Below, one piece after another: positions 14,160 to 18,622 of a stretch of DNA of 18,622 nucleotides. This DNA is from Verrucomicrobiota bacterium (GTDB taxonomy: Bacteria > Verrucomicrobiota > Verrucomicrobiia > Chthoniobacterales > UBA6821), in the NCBI GenBank assembly GCA_016871655.1, contig VHCR01000005.1, forward strand, positions 1 through 18,622, in the 5' to 3' direction. Each line of letters opens with the position of its first letter. Position 1 is the first letter of the stretch. Below the pieces are notes generated by a model that had not been told where the DNA came from, ran no database searches, and saw nothing but the letters and a program-made list of their open reading frames with translations. A program made the position numbers and the translations under genes.

Positions 14160-15158
14160 CTAAGAATGCAATTTGAAGCTTGCGATCAGTTCTTCTGGCG
14201 AACAAGTTGCTGTTCCTAATTTTCCAACGACGATGCCAGAGCCATGGTTGGCTAGTTCGGCTGCTTCTTGCGGTCTGGCACCTGCAACCAGGCCGAGCGT
14301 GTAGAGCGCGATCGCTGTATCTCCAGCTCCGGAGACATCAAAAATTTCTTGCGCCCGCGTTGGCGTGTGATACGGCTCTTTTCCTTGCTGGAACAACATC
14401 ATTCCTTGCTCTCCAAGGGTTATTAGAAGAGCTTTGGCATCCCATCGCTGCAAAAGTTTTTTCCCAACGTCCAAAAGCGCTTCGTCTTGAAGCGGCGGGT
14501 TGATTGGCGCAGTCCAAGGAATTCCAGCCGCAGCAAAGGCCTCAGTTCTATTTGGCTTGATCACATCCAATCCATGCCAAGCGAGCGGCCGCTGTGGATG
14601 AGGATCGCAGGTAATGACCTTATCGCTTGCTTGTTTTAAAATCGCATTGACAAGCTCTTGTTGCAAAAATCCTTTTCCATAATCTTCAAAAAGAATCGCA
14701 TCGACCCGTGGAAGGAGTTGTGCAGCCCGCTCTATAGCGACTTGCAACAGTGCTGGTGTCGGAGCAATTTTTTTTTCACGATCGACGCGCACAACCTGCT
14801 GATGCTGGGCAATGATCCGTGTTTTAACAATTGTCGGAGTCTCTTCCATCGCGATCAACCCATCGGTTTGCAAACCCTCTTCATCCATCAACGCCGTCAA
14901 TTTTTCTCCGGCATGATCGCATCCAATTCGTCCCAAGACATGAACCTCGTTGCAAAACTGCCTCAAGTTCCGAGCCACGTTGGCCGCACCACCGGGGTAG
15001 CTCGACTCTCGCTGAATTTCGACAATCGGCACAGGAGCCTCCGGAGAGATACGCATAACGTTTCCCCAAACAAACTCATCCAACATCAGATCCCCCAAAA
15101 CGAGAATCTTTTTTTGAGCAGCTTGCGCGAGGATATGTTGTAGTCTTGTGGAGTCCAC
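14160..15158 (-). CDS. hldA: D-glycero-beta-D-manno-heptose-7-phosphate kinase (HldA / HldE N-domain)
   Basis: A PfkB-family sugar kinase that phosphorylates heptose 7-phosphate at C1 for the LPS inner core. The 332-residue form (GTG at 15158) has ILVLGDLMLDEFVWGNV, PGGAANVARNL (Gly56-Asn60), EDYGKG, DVIKPNRTEA, and the catalytic DVSGAGDTAIA with Asp280. Only the kinase domain is present; the adenylyltransferase half of bifunctional HldE is missing, so a separate HldC is expected elsewhere. The open frame extends to 15218, but the extra 20 residues (KGYSLQPTTYSL and flanks) are read from a heptamer repeat and a hairpin, so GTG is preferred. It is first in the hldA-gmhB-kdsB set. Confidence 0.92.
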   Translation of the reverse strand: MDSTRLQHILAQAAQKKILVLGDLMLDEFVWGNVMRISPEAPVPIVEIQRESSYPGGAANVARNLRQFCNEVHVLGRIGCDHAGEKLTALMDEEGLQTDGLIAMEETPTIVKTRIIAQHQQVVRVDREKKIAPTPALLQVAIERAAQLLPRVDAILFEDYGKGFLQQELVNAILKQASDKVITCDPHPQRPLAWHGLDVIKPNRTEAFAAAGIPWTAPINPPLQDEALLDVGKKLLQRWDAKALLITLGEQGMMLFQQGKEPYHTPTRAQEIFDVSGAGDTAIALYTLGLVAGARPQEAAELANHGSGIVVGKLGTATCSPEELIASFKLHS

Positions 15159-15166
15159 GAAAAAAA

Positions 15167-15218
15167 GGCTGTAGGTTGTAGGCTGTAGGCTGTAGCCTTT
15201 AGCTTGCTGTTCCAGCAA
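15167..15218 (-). repeat. GGCTGTA heptamer arm and hairpin before hldA
   Basis: Bases 15167-15197 are four GGCTGTA/GGTTGTA units plus GCC on the + strand, 8 nt from the hldA GTG. Further upstream is TTGCTG-TTC-CAGCAA (15204-15218), which on the hldA strand reads TTGCTG-GAA-CAGCAA. On that strand this gives hairpin, tandem arm, start codon, the order seen before E1 alpha and at 8742. No second arm is visible. Confidence 0.8.
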
Positions 15219-15282
15219 TAATACGATACAGTGTTACACGAAGAGGCGCCTCGATCAACTTGTTTCCATTTTTGATCATGTT

Positions 15283-16149
15283 ATGAAAAAAAAATTTTTA
15301 TTACTTTTTCTCGGGTTGCTCACCCATGCACTAGCAGCACAGGCTCCAACAACGTTGCCTCAACCGATTACTCCTGCAGCTCCTGCTAAGCAAACTGCGA
15401 TCGAGCAAGCGGGCTCGCCTCCTGCATCCCTCAATCTCGCTGATTTTCCAGCAGATTCCGTGGAAGATGTCGTCGTCCCTGTCCCGAGTGAAATTTTTGG
15501 CGTTCTCGATAAATTGGGCAATCCTAATTGGAAATCCCAACTGCGTTTAAGCAAAACACACACGCCAGAAGAGCGTTCTCAGATCGCCCTTCTCTTGGGC
15601 TCGGTTATTGCAGAAGGATTCGTCGCAGTCGAGGCTGAAGATGCTGAGCGCGTTAAGGAGTTGGGGCGTGACGTCCTCTCCCTTGCCGATGCGGTTAACG
15701 TTCGCAAGTCGGTCATCGCTCGCAGCAAGAGCATTATTGAAAAAGCTGATCATCGCGATTGGCGCGGCGTCCGCTCAGAATTTGATGGCGCGCGCAACGA
15801 TGTCCAAGCAGCAATGGATGAAATGAATGATCGCAATCTTGCCCAACTGGTCAGCCTCGGCGGATGGCTACGAGGCACCGATGTCCTCACCGCCATTGTA
15901 GATGCTAACTACACGGCCGATGGCGCTGAACTACTTCACCAGCCTGAACTCGTCCGCTATTTCAAACGCTGCATTGCTGGGATGTCTCCGCGCCTTCGCA
16001 AAAACAATTTAGTTCTTCGCATTGATAAAGTCTTAGATCAAATCGCTCCAATCGTTGGAGAAAAAAAGGGTTCGATTCAGCGTGCGAAAATTGAAAAGAT
16101 TCATACTCTAACTAGCGAAATCGTAGCTCTCATTAACGCAACTTCTTAA
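15283..16149 (+). CDS. Exported protein of unknown function
   Basis: A 288-residue protein with a clear signal peptide (KKK, then FLLLFLGLLTHALAA, cleavage near Ala19). A Pro/Ala/Thr-rich linker (about 20-50) follows, then a mostly helical body with many Asp, Arg and Val residues (DAERVKELGRDVLSLADAVNVRKSV and similar), suggesting an all-helical periplasmic domain. There is no lipobox, no further membrane segment and no motif I recognise. It is divergent from hldA and lies 8 nt ahead of another exported protein, so the two are probably one operon. Just upstream is a 10-bp palindrome, GAGGCGCCTC (15243-15252), of unknown meaning. Confidence 0.75.
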   Translation: MKKKFLLLFLGLLTHALAAQAPTTLPQPITPAAPAKQTAIEQAGSPPASLNLADFPADSVEDVVVPVPSEIFGVLDKLGNPNWKSQLRLSKTHTPEERSQIALLLGSVIAEGFVAVEAEDAERVKELGRDVLSLADAVNVRKSVIARSKSIIEKADHRDWRGVRSEFDGARNDVQAAMDEMNDRNLAQLVSLGGWLRGTDVLTAIVDANYTADGAELLHQPELVRYFKRCIAGMSPRLRKNNLVLRIDKVLDQIAPIVGEKKGSIQRAKIEKIHTLTSEIVALINATS

Positions 16150-16157
16150 CATTTTTT

Positions 16158-16634
16158 GTGAAATTGCATCTTCCATCACGTTTTATCCACCTCTTTCTTG
16201 CTCTCGCAGGATTGATGGGCTTTGCTGCAGCTGCGAAAGCCACTGTTGATGACGCGCTTTCTTTCGCCTATGAAGCCGCCTTGCCTTATCACAAACAGTA
16301 TGCCTTCCGCAAAGACGCATGGGGAGGGGATCTCGGCGTCGGCGACCGCGTCGCAGTGAGGGCACAACTTTTCAAAGGAAATGAATATTGGTTCATCCTT
16401 GGCTCTGAAGTGAAGAGCGCGGTGATTTCAGTTCACCTTTATGACGAAGCAGGAAAATTAGCAGAAAACGACAGCTGGCAAAAACCGAATGACAAAAAGC
16501 ATTTTAGTGCTGCTGGCGCCTACATCATCCCGCAGAATACTGGGACTTATTTTGCCATCGTCGAAGTTTTTCAATCTCCTGAAGAGCGGACTCACTGGGC
16601 GTTGGTGTATGGGTACAAGGATAAGAAAAAGTAA
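16158..16634 (+). CDS. Small exported protein, probable beta-sandwich, unknown function
   Basis: The 158-residue product starts at GTG 16158 with a signal peptide (LPSRFIHLFLALAGLMGFAAAAKA). The mature part looks like alternating strands rich in Trp, Tyr and Phe: GNEYWFILGSEVKSAVISVHLYDEAGKL, HFSAAGAYIIPQNTGTYFAI and THWALVYGYKDKKK. The order resembles small periplasmic beta-sandwich domains, but I cannot name a family. It lies 8 nt after the previous exported protein. Its stop codon TAA is the first TAA of the GTAACGG heptamer tract. Confidence 0.75.
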   Translation: MKLHLPSRFIHLFLALAGLMGFAAAAKATVDDALSFAYEAALPYHKQYAFRKDAWGGDLGVGDRVAVRAQLFKGNEYWFILGSEVKSAVISVHLYDEAGKLAENDSWQKPNDKKHFSAAGAYIIPQNTGTYFAIVEVFQSPEERTHWALVYGYKDKKK

Positions 16635-16787
16635 CGGGTAACGAGTAACGAGTAACGAGTAACGGGTGAATATAACCAGGCGAACTTCATTAATTTGCTC
16701 AATTTGGTGTGATATGATGTTTTTATTTTTTATGAATTTGCCGAAGGCAACTATTGCACTCGTTACCCGTTACTCGTTACTCGTTAC
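16631..16787. repeat. GAGTAAC heptamer inverted repeat before phoH
   Basis: The left arm (16631-16668) is five 7-bp units, GTAACGG, GTAACGA (three times), GTAACGG, plus GTG. It contains the stop of the preceding gene. The right arm (16757-16787) is the reverse complement with four units. Just before the right arm is TTGCC-GAA-GGCAA (16738-16750), identical to the hairpin at 5174-5186. The middle is A/T-rich. The open frame of phoH could be extended through the right arm from TTG 16754. Confidence 0.93.
16710..16718 (+). promoter_or_regulatory. Possible extended -10 promoter element for phoH
   Basis: TGATATGAT fits an extended -10 (TGn-TATGAT). A weak TTAATT (16690-16695) lies 17 nt upstream in the -35 position. 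It sits in the loop of the palindrome, so a transcript would begin just before the TTGCC-GAA-GGCAA hairpin and carry only the right arm. This rests on consensus matching alone. Confidence 0.2.
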
Positions 16788-16819
16788 TTTTTCCCCAGCC
16801 GCTTCAGGCCTCAAATAAA

Positions 16820-17848
16820 GTGAAATCTCCCTCTCAAAAATCGCACCCCCTCGAGCACACCCTCGAATTTGACGACCCTCGTCTCCTCCGCAGCCTTTAT
16901 AACAATGATGAAAAGTTGTTGCGTGTGATGGAAGAAACTCTGAGCATCAGAATCACCACACGCGATGGTTGGATCCGTTTCACAGGGGCAGCAAAGCCCC
17001 TTCAACGTGCAGCATGGATTTTTGAACGGCTGCAGCAGCTTCGCCAACGCGATGGAAGCGTCGGTCAATACGAATTTTTGGATGTGGTGCAGCAGTCAGG
17101 CTTTGAAGCTAACGGGAAACCTCACGATCGCATCCTCTGTTCTCCTCGCAAACCCCCTGTGGTTCCACAAACTGAGTCGCAAGGTTCCTACCTTCATCAA
17201 ATTGATCAGCACGATATCACCTTTGGTCTTGGTCCAGCAGGGACAGGAAAAACTTACCTGGCCATGGCGAAAGCGGTCTCTGCTTTGAAACAAGAAAAAG
17301 TGAGCCGCATCATCTTGACGCGCCCTGCCGTAGAAGCTGGCGAGGCCTTGGGTTTTCTTCCTGGCGTTCTTCAAGAAAAAATCTTTCCCTACCTGCGTCC
17401 GTTATACGACGCTTTGCATGAGATGCTCGAGCCAGAAGAGATCCAACGCTACATCGACAAGAACATCCTCGAAATCGCGCCACTGGCCTACATGCGAGGC
17501 CGTACCTTGAACAATGCCTTCATCATTCTGGACGAGGCTCAAAACACCACAACCGAACAGATGTTCATGTTCCTAACGCGCATTGGGCGAGGCTCTCGTT
17601 GCATTATCACGGGTGATGTCACCCAAGTTGATTTGCCTAAAAACAAACCGAGCGGCCTCCTCGAAGCGATTACTATTTTAAAGAAAACACCAGGAATTGG
17701 TTTTCACTATTTCAAAGAAAAAGATGTCGTCCGTCACGCACTAGTTCAGGCCATTATCATGGCGTATCAAAAATTCCGAAGTGAAAGTGTATCGTTAAAA
17801 GATGACGACATTGAAAAAGATAAAAAGGCTGTAGGCTATAGGCTGTAG
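16820..17848 (+). CDS. phoH: PhoH family ATPase
   Basis: A cytosolic P-loop ATPase of the PhoH/YbeZ family, linked to RNA metabolism and ribosome maturation in other bacteria. From GTG 16820 it is 342 residues. An N-terminal KH-like region (about 10-75; [24 protein letters not shown]) precedes the ATPase domain with Walker [18 protein letters not shown] (about 136-150), [17 protein letters not shown], the MRGRTLNN block, Walker [13 protein letters not shown] (about 223-234), and [11 protein letters not shown]. The GTG is preferred because the longer frame, from TTG 16754, runs through heptamers encoding [11 protein letters not shown]. The last residues, KAVGYRL plus the stop, come from the next repeat tract (GGCTGTA). 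The adjoining 7TM gene matches the phoH-yqfF order of other bacteria. Confidence 0.95.
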   Translation: MKSPSQKSHPLEHTLEFDDPRLLRSLYNNDEKLLRVMEETLSIRITTRDGWIRFTGAAKPLQRAAWIFERLQQLRQRDGSVGQYEFLDVVQQSGFEANGKPHDRILCSPRKPPVVPQTESQGSYLHQIDQHDITFGLGPAGTGKTYLAMAKAVSALKQEKVSRIILTRPAVEAGEALGFLPGVLQEKIFPYLRPLYDALHEMLEPEEIQRYIDKNILEIAPLAYMRGRTLNNAFIILDEAQNTTTEQMFMFLTRIGRGSRCIITGDVTQVDLPKNKPSGLLEAITILKKTPGIGFHYFKEKDVVRHALVQAIIMAYQKFRSESVSLKDDDIEKDKKAVGYRL

Positions 17849-18023
17849 GCTGTAGGAAAAGCTAGTTGAAGAAAAATAAAACGTTTTTTGAATCCGCAAA
17901 TAGCAACAAAATTTTCATTTATAACTTGGTTGTTTCAACAGCCTCATTCATTTTCAGTACTTATATTAAAATGTTTTTTGTGATTAAAAAAGTTAAACGG
18001 GCTTTCCTATAGCCTATAGCCTT
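17827..18023. repeat. GGCTGTA/GGCTATA heptamer inverted repeat between phoH and the 7TM gene
   Basis: The left arm (17827-17856) is GGCTGTA, GGCTATA, GGCTGTA, GGCTGTA, GG and supplies the phoH stop. The right arm (18006-18023) is CCTATAGCCTATAGCCTT. Pairing extends inward, with TAGGAAAAGCT on the left against GGCTTTCCTA (from about 18000) on the right. The right arm ends 14 nt before the next ATG. The loop of about 145 nt is A/T-rich with no gene seen. Confidence 0.9.
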
Positions 18024-18037
18024 CCGCCTCTTTCCCC

Positions 18038-18622
18038 ATGGTCAAATATTTTGAACAACGTCAACTAGCCGCCCGCGGCCTTACTTGCGGCAAGACCAGA
18101 CGCCGCGGCGAACGAAATAAATTTTTACTCCTTCTAGAAAAAGCGAAGCTCATTCGCCTCTTGCTCATCATCGTGATTGGAATCGGTTTTGGTGCACTCG
18201 ATTTTTATGGCAGTGATCCTTATGCCCCACAACGAGTCTGCCTCACGCTTTTTATTTTTGTAGGAGCACTCGGACATCTTTGGATCAGCGGCTCAGGAGT
18301 CTTACGGAGCAATTCACGCTTGGCCTTAGTTTTTGGAACGCTCCTCACCCAAGGTGTTCTTTTAAAATTCCTCCTTCTCCATGGCGCTCATGACTCGCTC
18401 TATACGAGCGTCGTTCCATTTTTGCTTCCCTACGCTTTTGCTCCGCTAGCCTTATCGGTCTTGCTCGGAAAAAGTGAGGGCCTTTTTGCAACACTCTTTG
18501 GTAGTCTTTGGATCGCTTTTCTTTTTAGTGGCTCTCATCCGCTTTTCATGATCACTTCGTTGATCACAGGATTAGTCGCAGTCTTTGCGACACGCCATGT
18601 CCGTCGCCGCTCCCTCATCATC
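18038..18622 (+). CDS. Multi-pass membrane protein, N-terminal part of a probable 7TM-HD phosphohydrolase (PgpH/YqfF-like), cut by window end
   Basis: The frame is open from ATG 18038 to the window end (195 residues). After a basic N-terminus there are about six hydrophobic segments: LIRLLLIIVIGIGFGALDF, VCLTLFIFVGALGHLWI, LALVFGTLLTQGVLL, VVPFLLPYAFAPLALSVLL, GLFATLFGSLWIAFLFSG and LFMITSLITGLVAVFATRH, then VRRRS. The last parts resemble the 7TM region of PgpH/YqfF, whose HD domain hydrolyses cyclic di-AMP in Firmicutes, and phoH-pgpH adjacency is common. The large extracellular HDED domain expected after the first helix is absent, so this would be a short form. The HD domain lies beyond the window, so the function is inferred from context. 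Confidence 0.7.
   Translation, partial: MVKYFEQRQLAARGLTCGKTRRRGERNKFLLLLEKAKLIRLLLIIVIGIGFGALDFYGSDPYAPQRVCLTLFIFVGALGHLWISGSGVLRSNSRLALVFGTLLTQGVLLKFLLLHGAHDSLYTSVVPFLLPYAFAPLALSVLLGKSEGLFATLFGSLWIAFLFSGSHPLFMITSLITGLVAVFATRHVRRRSLII

Noticed and set aside
15159..15218. N-terminal extension of HldA from a TTG at 15218
   Set aside because: The 20 extra residues are read from heptamers and a hairpin; the kinase fold starts cleanly after GTG 15158.
16631..16787. CRISPR array
   Set aside because: The repeats are 7-bp, contiguous, and inverted between arms, with no unique spacers of 30 bp or so and no cas genes.
1..18622. tRNA, rRNA or known riboswitch
   Set aside because: No cloverleaf, rRNA core word or recognisable riboswitch aptamer was seen by eye on either strand; a covariance-model search would be needed to exclude small RNAs.

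Overview
The window is bacterial chromosome from a Gram-negative organism that makes heptose/Kdo lipopolysaccharide and lipoproteins and carries type III secretion (T3SS) parts. The gene content and the phoH-to-7TM/HD gene order would suit the PVC superphylum, with Verrucomicrobiota more likely than Chlamydiota because of the heptose genes. No 16S or marker phylogeny is available here, so this is an inference. Shine-Dalgarno sequences are mostly absent.

Layout. 1-533: no convincing gene; holds a hairpin-rich inverted repeat. 534-2909 (-): T3SS outer-membrane secretin SctC. 3159-5078 (+): YggS PLP protein and two coiled-coil proteins with C-terminal membrane anchors. 5233-8598 (+): E1 alpha, E1 beta and E2 of a pyruvate-type 2-oxo-acid dehydrogenase. 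8742-11415 (+): an exported protein with an internal duplication, a CesT-type T3SS chaperone, and a SopB/IpgD-like inositol-phosphate phosphatase effector. 11602-12558 (+): Lgt. 12605-15158 (-): an LPS core set, read hldA, gmhB, kdsB. 15283-16634 (+): two exported proteins of unknown function. 16820-18622 (+): PhoH and the start of a 7TM protein that probably continues into an HD phosphohydrolase domain, cut by the window end.

Two themes stand out. The first is host interaction: a secretin, a chaperone and a eukaryote-directed phosphoinositide phosphatase within 11 kb, but no other T3SS structural gene. The second, and the best candidate for something undescribed, is in the spacers. Most intergenic regions are filled by a quasi-palindrome made of short tandem words (6-9 bp, usually 7). 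One arm starts at or near the upstream stop codon, and its reverse complement ends about 8-36 nt before the next start codon. Each locus uses its own word, yet the two arms of a locus match each other. Many carry small hairpins such as TTGCC-GAA-GGCAA with compensatory base changes between loci. In at least four genes (E1 alpha, Lgt, KdsB, PhoH) the repeat encodes the last residues and the stop codon, and in one coiled-coil protein it encodes part of the N-terminus.

Limits: all family assignments come from reading motifs by eye; no database search, folding or phylogeny was run.
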